The notes under the pieces are model-generated. The model worked only from the letters and a program-made list of their open reading frames with translations. It had not been told where the DNA came from and made no database searches. Below, piece by piece: positions 24,976 through 33,206 of a stretch of 64,000 nt of DNA (within the stretch, counting starts at the first letter, position 1; every line of letters starts with the position of its first letter). The stretch covers positions 1 to 64,000 of the forward strand of contig NZ_BNBD01000006.1 of NCBI RefSeq assembly GCF_014654785.1. The letters run 5' to 3'. The DNA comes from Streptomyces mashuensis. GTDB lineage: Bacteria > Actinomycetota > Actinomycetes > Streptomycetales > Streptomycetaceae. The position numbers and the translations under genes were made by a program.

Positions 24976-25965
24976 TCACTTCTCCCCGGTCACCGTCGCC
25001 GCCACCCGCGTCGCGTCCTCCGCGCGCAGGATCCGCCGGCGCCGCCACAGCACCAGCGGCACCGCGCCCGCCAGGCCCAGGGCGGGCGGCGCGACGGCGG
25101 CGGCCGCGTTCAGGCCGGGCTGGTCGAAGGTGTCCGGCACGGGCAGGGTCGACCAGCGGTCGATCGGCCAGGCCACCACGATGGCGCGGCCCACCACGTT
25201 GTCGACGGAGATGGTGCCGCCGCCCTCCAGCTCCTGGTGCCAGCGCGAGTCCATGGAGTCCTGGCGGTGGTCGCCCATCACCCACAGCCGGCCCTTGGGG
25301 ATCTTGATGGGGCCGAAGGGCTTGTCGCTGCACGGCGTGTTGCCGGGGAAGATGTAGGGCTCCTTCAGCGGCTTGCCGTTGACGACCACCGGCTGGTTGT
25401 CGCCCTTGCACTCCACCGTGTCGCCGCCGACCGCGATGACCCGCTTGATCAGGTCTTTCTCCTCCGCGGAGGGCATCAGGCCGATGAAGCTGAGCACCTT
25501 CTGGACGCCGTTGGCCACCGGCCCCTGCTCGTTCGCGGGGTTCTCGCCCAGCCAGCCGCCCGGGTCGTGGAAGACGACCACCTCGCCGCGGCCGGGCTCG
25601 GCGCCGAACCACGGCGTCAGCTTGTCGACCAGCACCCGGTCGCCGCGCTGCAGCGTGTTCTGCATCGACTCGGACGGGATGGAGAACGCCTGCACCAGGA
25701 ACGTCTTGATCAGCAGCGCGAGTACCAGGGCGATGCCGACGAGGATCGGCAGCTCGACCCAGATGGAGCGGGACTTGGGACGCTCGCCGCGCCCCCGCCG
25801 CCCGTCACCCGGACCGTCCGGGTCGTCGGGTCCACCGGGACCACCCGGCCCCTCCGCGTCCGGGCGCGAGTCCCGCGCGCCGTCCGTGGGCGGCTCGGCG
25901 GGCACCCCGGGCCGCTCCTCTGGTTCTTCGTGACCGGAACGCGCGCCGACCGCCAAATCCCCCAC
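24976..25965 (-). CDS. sipY: Type I signal peptidase SipY
   Basis: A 329-residue signal peptidase with a Gly/Pro/Asp-rich N-terminal tail of about 60 residues. A transmembrane helix at about 73-92 follows, then the catalytic Ser in IPSESMQNTL and the catalytic Lys in LIKRVIAVGGD, and a second helix near the C-terminus. The GTG at 25965 (MGDLAVGARSG) has AGGAG six to seven bases upstream; another GTG at 25971 is possible. Its 5' end lies inside the extended 3' end of sipX in a different frame. Confidence 0.92.
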   Translation of the reverse strand: MGDLAVGARSGHEEPEERPGVPAEPPTDGARDSRPDAEGPGGPGGPDDPDGPGDGRRGRGERPKSRSIWVELPILVGIALVLALLIKTFLVQAFSIPSESMQNTLQRGDRVLVDKLTPWFGAEPGRGEVVVFHDPGGWLGENPANEQGPVANGVQKVLSFIGLMPSAEEKDLIKRVIAVGGDTVECKGDNQPVVVNGKPLKEPYIFPGNTPCSDKPFGPIKIPKGRLWVMGDHRQDSMDSRWHQELEGGGTISVDNVVGRAIVVAWPIDRWSTLPVPDTFDQPGLNAAAAVAPPALGLAGAVPLVLWRRRRILRAEDATRVAATVTGEK

Positions 25966-26974
25966 ATCCACTCCTTACTCCACACTGCCGCCTGTCGTAC
26001 ATACGACGCAGGCCCACCACTCCCATAACGAGCGGGAGTTCCGCAGGGGTCGGGAGCCGGATCAACCCGTCTTGATCCATGGAGGACACAGTATGCGGCG
26101 AAGCGTCCGCCCGCGCGTCCGCCGTCGGCGCGTCCCGCACGGAGGCGAACGTGTCCGGCTCCTCCAGGCGCCGCCAGTGGCCGAAGGGCCAGGCGATGAC
26201 GACGGCACGCCCCACCACCAGGTCCTCCGGAATGGTCCCCTGCCCCGGTTCGCCCAGGTGGTAACGCGAGTCGGCGGAATCGGAGCGGTGGTCGCCCATG
26301 ACGAACAGCCGGCCCCGCGGCACCCGCACCTCGAACGGTATCCGGGACGGCGGGTTCCCCGGATGGACGTACGGCTCGTCGAGCGGCGTGCCGTTGACGG
26401 TGACCCGGCCGCCCTTGTCGCAGCAGGCGACGGTGTCCCCGCCGACCGCGATCACCCGCTTGATCAGGTCCTTCTCGTCGGCCGAGGGCAGCAGGCCGAT
26501 GAAGGCCAGGAGCTGCTTGCCCTGCCGGACGACCACCGGGTCCCGGCCCGTGTGCGCCTGCTCGCCGATCAGCCAGCCGCCGGGGTCGCGGAAGACCACC
26601 ACGTCGCCCCGCTGCGGACGCGAGCCGAACCACGGGGTGAGCTTGTCGACGACCACCCGGTCGCCGATGCGGATCGTCTCCTCCATCGAGCCGGAGGGGA
26701 TCACGAACGCCTGGACGAGGAACGTCTTCAGCACCAGCGCGATGAGGACGGCCACGCCTATCAGGATCGGGATCTCCTTCATCAGCGAGCGCCGGTTGCG
26801 GCGGCGTTTCAGGCGCCGGGCCGCTTTCCGGCGCGCCGCGCGCCCCCCGGTGACGGGGGCTCCGGGCGCCGGATGGTCCGGGGGCGCCGGCCGGCCGGTG
26901 TCCGGCGTACGCACTGCACGCGCCGCACGCACCGTGCGCGCTGTACGTGCTTCGACGCGCCCCCTACTACCCAT
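25805..26974 (-). CDS. sipX: Type I signal peptidase SipX, with long out-of-family tail
   Basis: A 389-residue signal peptidase. It has a basic N-terminus rich in Arg, a transmembrane helix around 92-112 (IPILIGVAVLIALVLKTFLV), the catalytic Ser in IPSGSMEETI and Lys in LIKRVIAVGGD. Recognisable sequence ends near TPAELPLVMGVVG; the last roughly 75 residues are Arg/Gly-rich and partly overlap the sipY coding start by 161 bases. The ATG at 26974 overlaps the sipW stop by eight bases. The C-terminal helix has only partial hydrophobicity. Confidence 0.9.
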   Translation of the reverse strand: MGSRGRVEARTARTVRAARAVRTPDTGRPAPPDHPAPGAPVTGGRAARRKAARRLKRRRNRRSLMKEIPILIGVAVLIALVLKTFLVQAFVIPSGSMEETIRIGDRVVVDKLTPWFGSRPQRGDVVVFRDPGGWLIGEQAHTGRDPVVVRQGKQLLAFIGLLPSADEKDLIKRVIAVGGDTVACCDKGGRVTVNGTPLDEPYVHPGNPPSRIPFEVRVPRGRLFVMGDHRSDSADSRYHLGEPGQGTIPEDLVVGRAVVIAWPFGHWRRLEEPDTFASVRDAPTADARADASPHTVSSMDQDGLIRLPTPAELPLVMGVVGLRRMYDRRQCGVRSGCGGFGGRRAFRSRRTRGAARGARRAAHGRRAGLAPGRGGAGWSRWTRRPGRSG

Positions 26975-27884
26975 CCGAGCCCCCACCCCCGTAGTGCCCC
27001 ACCCCCCGGCCGCCGGCCGGACCCGGCTCATGGCCCGGTGCATGGGCCGGCCCATGAGCCGGTCCGGGCTCCGGTACGCCGTCGAAGGCGTGGGTACGTT
27101 TCAGGCCGCTGATGCGGCCCAGTGGCCAGCCGATCCAGTCCGCGCGCCCGATGACCCGGTCCACCGGGACCGTGCCCCCGCCGGGTTCCCCCAAGTGGTC
27201 CCGGGAATCACTCGAGTCACTGCGATGGTCGCCCATGACCCATAGCCTTCCCTCCGGCACCACGATGTCGAACGGCACCCGGGAGGGCGCGTCGCCGGGC
27301 AGGAGGTACTCCTCGTCGACCGGGTGGCCGTTGACCATCAGCCGGCCCTGCCGGTCGCAGCAGGTGACCCGGTCGCCGCCCACCCCCACCACGCGCTTGA
27401 CGTAGTCGGTCCGTCCCGGCCGCATCAGGCCGACGGCCGACGCGCCCTTGCGGATGAGCGCCGTGACGGGGTTCTCCGCAGGCGGCTCGTCCTGCACGAA
27501 GGAGCCGGTGCCGTCGAAGACGACGACGTCGCCCCGGCGCGGCTGGTCGCCGAAGCGGTAGGCGAGCTTGTTGACGAGCACCCGGTCGCCGACGCGGAGC
27601 GTGTCGCGCATCGACCCCGAGGGGATCTGGAACGGCTGGACGAGGTAGCTGCTGACCAGCAGCACGGTGACCATGCAGGCGGTCAGCAGGACGACGGCCC
27701 GGCGCAGCGGTCCGCCGCCCCCGGGCCAGGCACGCGCCGCCGCCCCCGCCTCCCGTACGGCGTGCCACCAGCCCCGGCCCCGGGAACGCGCGGAGCGCGA
27801 CCCCTCCTCCGGTTCCCCTCCCGGCGGTGCCGGGTCGGGGGCGGAGGAGCGGTCGCGCTCCGAAAGCTGTGCGTCGGTGTCCAT
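26967..27884 (-). CDS. sipW: Type I signal peptidase SipW
   Basis: A 305-residue signal peptidase. A charged N-terminal region of about 60 residues is followed by a transmembrane helix (AVVLLTACMVTVLLVSSYLV), Ser in IPSGSMRDTL and Lys in YVKRVVGVGGD. Unlike SipX, Y and Z it shows no C-terminal membrane helix and ends in a Gly/Pro/His tail. In S. lividans SipW is also the one without a second anchor. It follows rplS on the same strand by 45 bp, so the sip cluster may be transcribed from the rplS side. Confidence 0.93.
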   Translation of the reverse strand: MDTDAQLSERDRSSAPDPAPPGGEPEEGSRSARSRGRGWWHAVREAGAAARAWPGGGGPLRRAVVLLTACMVTVLLVSSYLVQPFQIPSGSMRDTLRVGDRVLVNKLAYRFGDQPRRGDVVVFDGTGSFVQDEPPAENPVTALIRKGASAVGLMRPGRTDYVKRVVGVGGDRVTCCDRQGRLMVNGHPVDEEYLLPGDAPSRVPFDIVVPEGRLWVMGDHRSDSSDSRDHLGEPGGGTVPVDRVIGRADWIGWPLGRISGLKRTHAFDGVPEPGPAHGPAHAPGHEPGPAGGRGVGHYGGGGSDG

Positions 27885-27929
27885 CGGGCCGAGAGCCTAT
27901 CCGGCCCGTCCGGGACTCCGGCGGGAGGC

Positions 27930-28280
27930 TCAGTTGTCGCGCTTCTCCTTGATCTTCGCGGCCTTGCCGCGGAGCTCGCGCAGGTAGTACAGCTTGGCGC
28001 GGCGGACGTCACCACGGGTGACGAGCTCGATCTTCTCGAAGATCGGGCTGTGCACCGGGAAGGTGCGCTCGACGCCCACGGAGAAGGAGACCTTGCGGAC
28101 CGTGAAGGTCTCGCTCACGCCGGCGCCCTGGCGGCGGATGACGACGCCCTTGAACTGCTGGATGCGGGAGCGGTTGCCCTCGATGACGCGGACGTGCACG
28201 TTCACGGTGTCACCGGGACGGAAGGCCGGGACGTCGGTGCGCAGGGAGGCGGCGTTGACGCCGTCGAGAAGGTGAGACAT
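27930..28280 (-). CDS. rplS: 50S ribosomal protein L19
   Basis: A 116-residue L19 at the interface of the 30S and 50S subunits, with conserved FRPGDTVNVHVRVIEGNRSR and the C-terminal RRAKLYYLRELRGKAAKIKE. The ATG at 28280 gives the usual length; an earlier in-frame start at 28307 is not needed. A small hairpin (CTGATG/CATCAG, 28298-28317) lies in the leader just upstream and could be autoregulatory. The 130-bp spacer to trmD shows no gene. Confidence 0.97.
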   Translation of the reverse strand: MSHLLDGVNAASLRTDVPAFRPGDTVNVHVRVIEGNRSRIQQFKGVVIRRQGAGVSETFTVRKVSFSVGVERTFPVHSPIFEKIELVTRGDVRRAKLYYLRELRGKAAKIKEKRDN

Positions 28281-28410
28281 GAGTGTCTGCTTCCTCACTG
28301 ATGCCACAGGTCATCAGCGGTAATCGTGCTGAGGATGGGATGTGCCCCGGGCGTCGGGCGTACGTCGTTCCCCCTGTGGCAGGGGCGCACGCCGGACGCA
28401 AGGCAACGGC

Positions 28411-29226
28411 TCATTCTTCCACGTCGGGCGCCACTCGCCCAAATCGGCCGTCCTCGCGCGGGCCCCAGCCCAGGATGGAGAGCGTCTCGCGGTCCTTCTT
28501 GTCGAAGGCCGCGGGGTCGGTGCGCTCGATGAGGTCGGGCCGGTTCTGGACGGTGCGGCGGAACGCCTCGTCCCGGCGCCAGCGGGCGATCTTCCCGTGG
28601 TGGCCGCTGAGCAGCACGTCGGGGATGCCCCGGCCGCGCCACTCCGGCGGCTTGGTGTAGACGGGGCCCTCCAGCAGGTCGGCCATGGCGCCGGGCGCGA
28701 AGGAGTCGTCGCGGTGCGACTCGGCGTTGCCGAGCACGCCGGGCAGCAGCCGGGCGATGGCCTCGACCATCACGAGGACGGGTGCCTCGCCGCCGGCCAG
28801 GACGTAGTCGCCGATGGAGACCTCGCGCACGTCCAGGTGCTCGGCGTACTCCTCGATGACGCGGCGGTCGATGCCCTCGTAGCGGGCGGGCGTGAAGACC
28901 AGCCACGGCTTCGCGGACAGCTCGACGGCCAGCTCCTGCGTGAAGGGCTTGCCGCTGGGCGTGGGCACGACCAGGACCGGCTGCTGTCCCTCCGCACCGG
29001 AGGCGATGATCTCGTCGAGGGCCTCGCCCCACGGTTCGGGCTTCATGACCATGCCCGGCCCGCCGCCGTAGGGGGTGTCGTCGACGGTGTTGTGCTTGTC
29101 GTGCGTCCACTGCCGCAGGTCGTGCACCCGGACGTCGAGCTGCCCGCGGGCACGGGCCTTGCCGACGAGGGAGACGTTCAGCGGTTCCAGGTACTCGGGG
29201 AAGATCGTGACGACGTCGAGCCGCAT
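28411..29226 (-). CDS. trmD: tRNA (guanine-N1)-methyltransferase
   Basis: A 271-residue SPOUT-class enzyme forming m1G37 in tRNA, which prevents +1 frameshifts. The trefoil-knot SAM site is visible in FTPARYEGIDRRV and VSIGDYVLAGGEAPVLVMVEA; the N-terminus is MRLDVVTIFPEY. The ATG at 29226 shares one base with the rimM stop. It is part of the standard rpsP-rimM-trmD-rplS block. Confidence 0.97.
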   Translation of the reverse strand: MRLDVVTIFPEYLEPLNVSLVGKARARGQLDVRVHDLRQWTHDKHNTVDDTPYGGGPGMVMKPEPWGEALDEIIASGAEGQQPVLVVPTPSGKPFTQELAVELSAKPWLVFTPARYEGIDRRVIEEYAEHLDVREVSIGDYVLAGGEAPVLVMVEAIARLLPGVLGNAESHRDDSFAPGAMADLLEGPVYTKPPEWRGRGIPDVLLSGHHGKIARWRRDEAFRRTVQNRPDLIERTDPAAFDKKDRETLSILGWGPREDGRFGRVAPDVEE

Positions 29227-29774
29227 CAGGCGCCGTCCTCCCGCGTGGAGGCGATCTCCGCGCGCTCGGTGTCGATCAGGCCCGGCGGCGGGTCGATCAC
29301 GGCTCGCTGCTCGTCGAGGTCGATGCCGGTGACGATCTCCTCCACGAAGGGGATCATCACCTCGCTGCCGTCGGGCCGCTCCACGATGAACAGGTCCTGC
29401 GACGGCAGGTGGGAGATCTCCGTGATCCGGCCGACCGGCGTGCCGTCGGTCAGGACGACGTCCAGGTCGATCAGCTGGTGGTCGTAGAACTCCTCGGGGT
29501 CCTCGGGCCGCTCGTCGGGGTCCACGTCGGCCACCAGGAGGGTGTTGCGCAGCGCCTCGGCGGCGTTGCGGTCGTCCACGCCGGTGAAGCGGAGCAGCAG
29601 GCGCCCGCTGTGCACGCGGCCGGACGCGATGGTGAGCGGGCCCCGGTCCGCGGGGTCCGTGGCCAGTACGGCGCCGGGTCCGAGCCGCAGCTCGGGCTCG
29701 TCCGTCCGCACCTCGACCGTGACTTCGCCCCGGATGCCGTGGGCGCGGCCGATTCTCCCGACTACGAGCTGCAC
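29226..29774 (-). CDS. rimM: 16S rRNA processing protein RimM
   Basis: A 182-residue 30S assembly factor that works on the S19/head region. It shows the N-terminal GRIGRAHGIRGEV motif, the linker YYDHQ-like EEFYDHQLIDL and the PRC-barrel part (PFVEEIVTGID). The GTG at 29774 is chosen because conserved RimM begins MQLVVGRIG and GAAGGA lies upstream; a TTG at 29783 adds three residues. Coupled to trmD. Confidence 0.96.
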   Translation of the reverse strand: MQLVVGRIGRAHGIRGEVTVEVRTDEPELRLGPGAVLATDPADRGPLTIASGRVHSGRLLLRFTGVDDRNAAEALRNTLLVADVDPDERPEDPEEFYDHQLIDLDVVLTDGTPVGRITEISHLPSQDLFIVERPDGSEVMIPFVEEIVTGIDLDEQRAVIDPPPGLIDTERAEIASTREDGA

Positions 29775-29880
29775 GTCCTTCAATCCCCTTTTCGCGGCCC
29801 TGCCTCCCCGTGCTGTCCCGGGAGGCTCCCGCTCCTTCGATTATCGACCGATCACCAGGACACCGCCGCAACGAGCGACA

Positions 29881-29912
29881 GAGGCCGGGGGTGGCATGCC
29901 ACCCCCGGCCTC
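29881..29912 (-). terminator. 32-bp perfect palindrome between the KH gene and rimM
   Basis: A 16-bp arm at 29881-29896 is mirrored exactly at 29897-29912 with no unpaired centre. It lies 19 bp beyond the KH gene stop and about 107 bp before the rimM start. It probably separates rpsP-KH from rimM-trmD expression. Confidence 0.8.
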
Positions 29913-29931
29913 GTGCCGGTGCTCACTGTTC

Positions 29932-30171
29932 TCAGCGCACGTGGTCCACGTCGACGAGGTCGACGCGGACACCCCGTCCGCCGAGGGCGCCCACGACGGT
30001 GCGCAGGGCCCGCGCGGTGCGGCCGTTGCGGCCGATCACCTTGCCGAGGTCGTCGGGGTGCACCCGGACCTCCAGCACGCGCCCGCGACGCAGGTCACGC
30101 GCGGCGACCTGCACGTCGTCGGGGTTGTCGACGATGCCCTTCACCAGGTGCTCGAGGGCCTCCTCGAGCAC
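29932..30171 (-). CDS. khpA: KH-domain RNA-binding protein (KhpA-like)
   Basis: A 79-residue single KH domain with the GxxG loop in VIGRNGRTARALRTVV. It matches the size and order (rpsP-KH-rimM) of KhpA, which in other Gram-positives pairs with KhpB/Jag to bind small RNAs and affect cell division. The start is GTG at 30171, two bases after the rpsP stop. Its own RNA targets here are unknown. Confidence 0.95.
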   Translation of the reverse strand: MLEEALEHLVKGIVDNPDDVQVAARDLRRGRVLEVRVHPDDLGKVIGRNGRTARALRTVVGALGGRGVRVDLVDVDHVR

Positions 30172-30173
30172 GG

Positions 30174-30608
30174 TCAGGCCTCGGTCGACTCGGCGGACTC
30201 GGCCGACTCGGCCTCGTCCTTCTTGTCCGCCTTCTTCGCCTTCGGGGTGATGGCCTCACCCTTCGACTCGTCGGCGGCGTTCACGGCGGCCTCGAAGAGA
30301 CCACGGTAGTCGGCCTTCGGCTCGGCGACGAGCATCGGGGCCGGGGCCGGCAGACCCTTGAACTTCTGCCAGTCGCCGGTGACCTTCAGGATGGCCAGAA
30401 CGGGCTCGGTCGGCTGCGCGCCGACACCCAGCCAGTACTGGACGCGCTCGCTGTTGACCTCGATGCGCGAGGGGTTCTGCACCGGGTGGTACAGACCGAT
30501 CTCCTCGATGGCCCGGCCGTCACGGCGGGTACGGGAGTCGGCGACGACGATGCGGTAGTGAGGCGAACGGATCTTGCCCAGACGCTTCAGCTTGATCTTG
30601 ACTGCCAC
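30174..30608 (-). CDS. rpsP: 30S ribosomal protein S16
   Basis: A 144-residue S16: KIKLKRLGKIRSPHYRIVV, the DGRAIEEIGLYHP block and VQYWLGVGAQPT are all typical. The final about 60 residues are a Lys/Glu/Ser/Ala-rich actinobacterial extension. The GTG at 30608 has AGGAGA upstream. It is the first gene of the rpsP-KH-rimM-trmD run; its promoter should lie in 30609-30784. Confidence 0.97.
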   Translation of the reverse strand: MAVKIKLKRLGKIRSPHYRIVVADSRTRRDGRAIEEIGLYHPVQNPSRIEVNSERVQYWLGVGAQPTEPVLAILKVTGDWQKFKGLPAPAPMLVAEPKADYRGLFEAAVNAADESKGEAITPKAKKADKKDEAESAESAESTEA

Positions 30609-30784
30609 GGAAGTGGTGTCTCCTGGTCTTGACGTGGTTGGGCACAACAAGATGCCACGTGGGGTTGCGGTACTCGGGTGCCCGATGGACGCGTCAGCCG
30701 TAGGAGAGAGGGGTCCTGTGCGACTGTCGAGTACAGCCACTCATTGTGCCATACCGTGGCGGGGCCGCCGAACCGGGCCGGACG

Positions 30785-30810
30785 GCCGGGCCCGGACGAC
30801 CGGGCCCGGC
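30785..30810 (-). terminator. 11-bp GC hairpin after the SprT-like gene
   Basis: GCCGGGCCCGG (30785-30795), loop ACGA, CCGGGCCCGGC (30800-30810), four bases beyond the SprT-like stop codon. Confidence 0.8.
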
Positions 30811-30814
30811 GCGC

Positions 30815-31408
30815 TCAGCTCCCGACGGAGACGGCCTCGGGGATCCGGAACGGCTGGCCGCAGCCCCCGCACATGATCGGCGCCTGGGCAAGCACGGACG
30901 GGACCACGCGGACGTTCCGCCCGCACTGGCAGACGGCCTTGACCCGCACCCCGCCACCGGAGGAGCCGTGCCGCGCCGCCGGGCCGCGGAAGGTCCGCGT
31001 GGTGTCGGCGGTCGTGGCGACCGAGTGCGCCTTGAGGGCACGCTGCAGTCTCTCGATCGTCGGCCGGTAGCGCCGGCGCGCCTCGGGGTTGAGCACGACC
31101 AGCGAGAAGCCGCTGCTGGGATGCGGCTCATCGCTGTGGTCGAGCCCCAGCTCCTCGGCGATCGCCAGGAACCGCCGGTTGTGGTAGCGGCCGGCGCGTG
31201 AGGTGTCCCGGACACCGCGGGCGGCCGCGATGCCGTGCACTGCCTCGTGCAGCAGCCTTTCGAAGGAGAGCTCGGCGCCACAGGCGGACGACGACTCCCC
31301 GATCAACGATTCGGGCGCGGCTAGATCCGGCAGCTCGGGGTGGAACCGCTGAATGTCGGCCCACGCCTGCGCCAGCTCTGCGGCGAGAACAGGTGGTGTC
31401 GTGCTCAC
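30815..31408 (-). CDS. SprT-like zinc metallopeptidase-fold protein with C-terminal zinc ribbon
   Basis: A 197-residue protein. An HExxH-type motif HEAVH lies at about 54-58 in a helix (ERLLHEAVHGIAAARG). The C-terminal quarter carries CQCG and CGGCG pairs, which should bind zinc. This layout resembles SprT/Spartan-like proteases. The GTG at 31408 is chosen because the alternative upstream frame is Arg/Pro/Ser-rich noise. It stands alone with its own terminator and a 369-bp upstream region holding phased repeats. In other bacteria such proteins act on DNA-protein cross-links; here function is not known. Confidence 0.8.
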   Translation of the reverse strand: MSTTPPVLAAELAQAWADIQRFHPELPDLAAPESLIGESSSACGAELSFERLLHEAVHGIAAARGVRDTSRAGRYHNRRFLAIAEELGLDHSDEPHPSSGFSLVVLNPEARRRYRPTIERLQRALKAHSVATTADTTRTFRGPAARHGSSGGGVRVKAVCQCGRNVRVVPSVLAQAPIMCGGCGQPFRIPEAVSVGS

Positions 31409-31553
31409 GTCGTGACAACGAGTCGGGACGGCCCGGTGTTCCGATACCGGGCCATCCCAAATAATTTGCACGTACCAGTCAGTTTCCCGCCTCATACGTC
31501 CTGACGAGGGCGGGTGCGCAGAACTACGGAGGAACCACGGAGAAGGCGGAAGA

Positions 31554-31591
31554 TTCGCGCACCTGTTCGCAACTCTTCGCATCACTTCGCA
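31554..31591. repeat. Phased TTCGC direct repeats upstream of the SprT-like gene
   Basis: TTCGCA occurs at 31566, 31576 and 31586, exactly 10 bp apart, with a fourth TTCGC at 31554. On the minus strand they read TGCGAA and lie about 145-180 bp upstream of the SprT-like start codon. The rest of 31409-31714 has no gene; only this and a hairpin stand out. Confidence 0.65.
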
Positions 31592-31714
31592 AGGTGGGAC
31601 GTACCTGACCCACGCGTCAGCACCCGGCCCGTACGCCCGGCGTCCCACGGGAGCGACCCCGGAGACGTTAGGCCACCCGCCGCCGCCCCGGGGCCGGAAC
31701 ACCGCCCGAACACG

Positions 31715-31754
31715 CAGGATCGGCCGGAACGGATGCCCGTTCCGGCCGATCCTG
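31715..31754 (-). terminator. 18-bp perfect hairpin after proS
   Basis: An 18-bp arm at 31715-31732, loop ATGC, and its exact complement at 31737-31754. It begins 24 bp beyond the proS stop codon. Confidence 0.9.
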
Positions 31755-31777
31755 TCACCTGGGGTCGGAGCGACGCC

Positions 31778-33193
31778 TCAGTAGGCCCGCGCGACGATCG
31801 CCACCGCACCCGGCGCGTCGTCCTCCGCCGGCACCGAACCGTCCTCGTTCACCAGGCAGCGCACCGTCACGGCCTGCTCCGCCAGCTTCGCCTCGCCCTC
31901 GGCGCCCAGCGTCGCCCACGGGATGCGCGCCCAGCCGCCGGCCAGCGCCGCCTCGGCGGCCTCGTCGATCGTGGCCACATCGCTCGTACGCGACTCACGG
32001 CGCTCCCGCGACTGGCGCAGCAGCAGCGCCTGGTCCTCCTCCAGGACCTTCGGCAGCAGCGCGGCCAGCTCCTCGATGCGCACCGGCTCCTTGCCGCCCG
32101 GAATACGGCGGGCCAGCATCGCGGTGCCGTTCTCCAGGTCGCGCGGGCCGATCTCGATGCGCACCGGGACGCCCTTGAGCTCCCAGTCCACCGCGCGGCG
32201 GCCGAAGGGGGTGTCCGTGCGGTCGTCGACCTGCACGCGCACGCCGGCGGCCTTCAGGACGTCACCGATCTCCCGCACCTTGGCGATCACGGCGTCGTCA
32301 CCCTTGATCGCCAGGACGACGGCCTGCACCGGCGCCAGGCGCGGCGGCACGCGCAGGCCGTTGTCGTCGCCGTGCGACATGATCAGTCCGCCGACCATAC
32401 GGGTCGACACACCCCAGGACGTCTGCCACACCAGCTCCTGCTGCCCGTCCTTCGACAGGTAGGAGGTGTTGAACGCCTTGGCGAAGTTCTGGCCGAGCTC
32501 GTGGCTGGTGCCCATCTGCAGCGCCTTGCCGTCGCCCATCATGCCCTCGAGGGTGAGGGTGTTGATGGCACCCGCGAAGCGCTCCTTGGGGGTCTTGCGG
32601 CCGAGCACCACGTCGATGCCCAGCACGTTGACCATGAAGTCGTAGTAGACGTCGCGGTGGATGCGCGCCGCGTAGTCGCGGGCGTCCTCGTACGTGGCGT
32701 GGGCGGTGTGCCCCTCCTGCCACAGGAACTCGCTCGTGCGCAGGAAGACGCGGGGGCGCATCTCCCAACGGACCACGTTCGCCCACTGGTTGATCAGCAG
32801 GGGCAGGTCGCGGTAGCTCTGCACCCACTTCGAGAAGTACTCGTTGATGATCGTCTCGGAGGTGGGGCGGACGACGACCGGCTCCTCGAGCTCCTTGCCG
32901 CCGCCGTGCGTGACGACCGCGAGCTCGGGGGCGAAGCCCTCCACGTGCTCGGCCTCACGGGTGAGGTACGACTGCGGGATGAAGAGCGGGAAGTAGGCGT
33001 TGGACGCGCCGGCCTCCTTGATCCGCGCATCCATCTCCTGCTGCATGCGCTCCCACAGCCCGTACCCGTACGGTCGGATGACCATGGTGCCGCGCACCGG
33101 GCCGTTGTCGGCCAGCTCGGCCTTGTTGATCAGGTCCTGGTACCAGCGCGGGAAGTCTTCCGCCTGCGGGGTGAGAATGGGAGCCTTTGCCAT
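31778..33193 (-). CDS. proS: Prolyl-tRNA synthetase, short archaeal/eukaryotic type
   Basis: A 471-residue class II synthetase that charges tRNA-Pro. Motif 2 is visible in WEMRPRVFLRTSEFLWQEGH and motif 3 in GGLIMSHGDDNGLRVPPRLAP. The usual bacterial editing (INS) domain between motifs 2 and 3 is absent, and an extended C-terminal domain ends in VAIVARAY, as in archaeal and eukaryotic ProRS. The ATG at 33193 matches the family and has no Shine-Dalgarno; a -10-like TACCAT ends seven bases upstream. Streptomycetes normally also have a bacterial-type ProRS elsewhere, not in this window, so this may be a second copy. Confidence 0.95.
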   Translation of the reverse strand: MAKAPILTPQAEDFPRWYQDLINKAELADNGPVRGTMVIRPYGYGLWERMQQEMDARIKEAGASNAYFPLFIPQSYLTREAEHVEGFAPELAVVTHGGGKELEEPVVVRPTSETIINEYFSKWVQSYRDLPLLINQWANVVRWEMRPRVFLRTSEFLWQEGHTAHATYEDARDYAARIHRDVYYDFMVNVLGIDVVLGRKTPKERFAGAINTLTLEGMMGDGKALQMGTSHELGQNFAKAFNTSYLSKDGQQELVWQTSWGVSTRMVGGLIMSHGDDNGLRVPPRLAPVQAVVLAIKGDDAVIAKVREIGDVLKAAGVRVQVDDRTDTPFGRRAVDWELKGVPVRIEIGPRDLENGTAMLARRIPGGKEPVRIEELAALLPKVLEEDQALLLRQSRERRESRTSDVATIDEAAEAALAGGWARIPWATLGAEGEAKLAEQAVTVRCLVNEDGSVPAEDDAPGAVAIVARAY

Positions 33194-33200
33194 GGTGGGA

Positions 33201-33206
33201 ATGGTA
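33201..33206 (-). promoter_or_regulatory. -10-like TACCAT immediately upstream of proS (possible leaderless mRNA)
   Basis: On the minus strand TACCAT is followed by TCCCACC and then the proS ATG. A start site seven bases after the hexamer would coincide with the initiation codon. No purine-rich ribosome binding site is present. No good -35 hexamer is seen. Confidence 0.45.

Noticed and set aside
27023..27062. Inverted repeat CCGGCTCATGG/CCATGAGCCGG inside the 3' end of sipW
   Set aside because: It arises from the repeated Gly-Pro-Ala-His codons of the SipW tail; no independent sign of function.
16029..28410. Possible tRNA or other stable RNA genes among the translation genes
   Set aside because: No cloverleaf, T-loop word with matching anticodon arm, or known RNA signature was found here or elsewhere in the window; only the TPP riboswitch was recognised.
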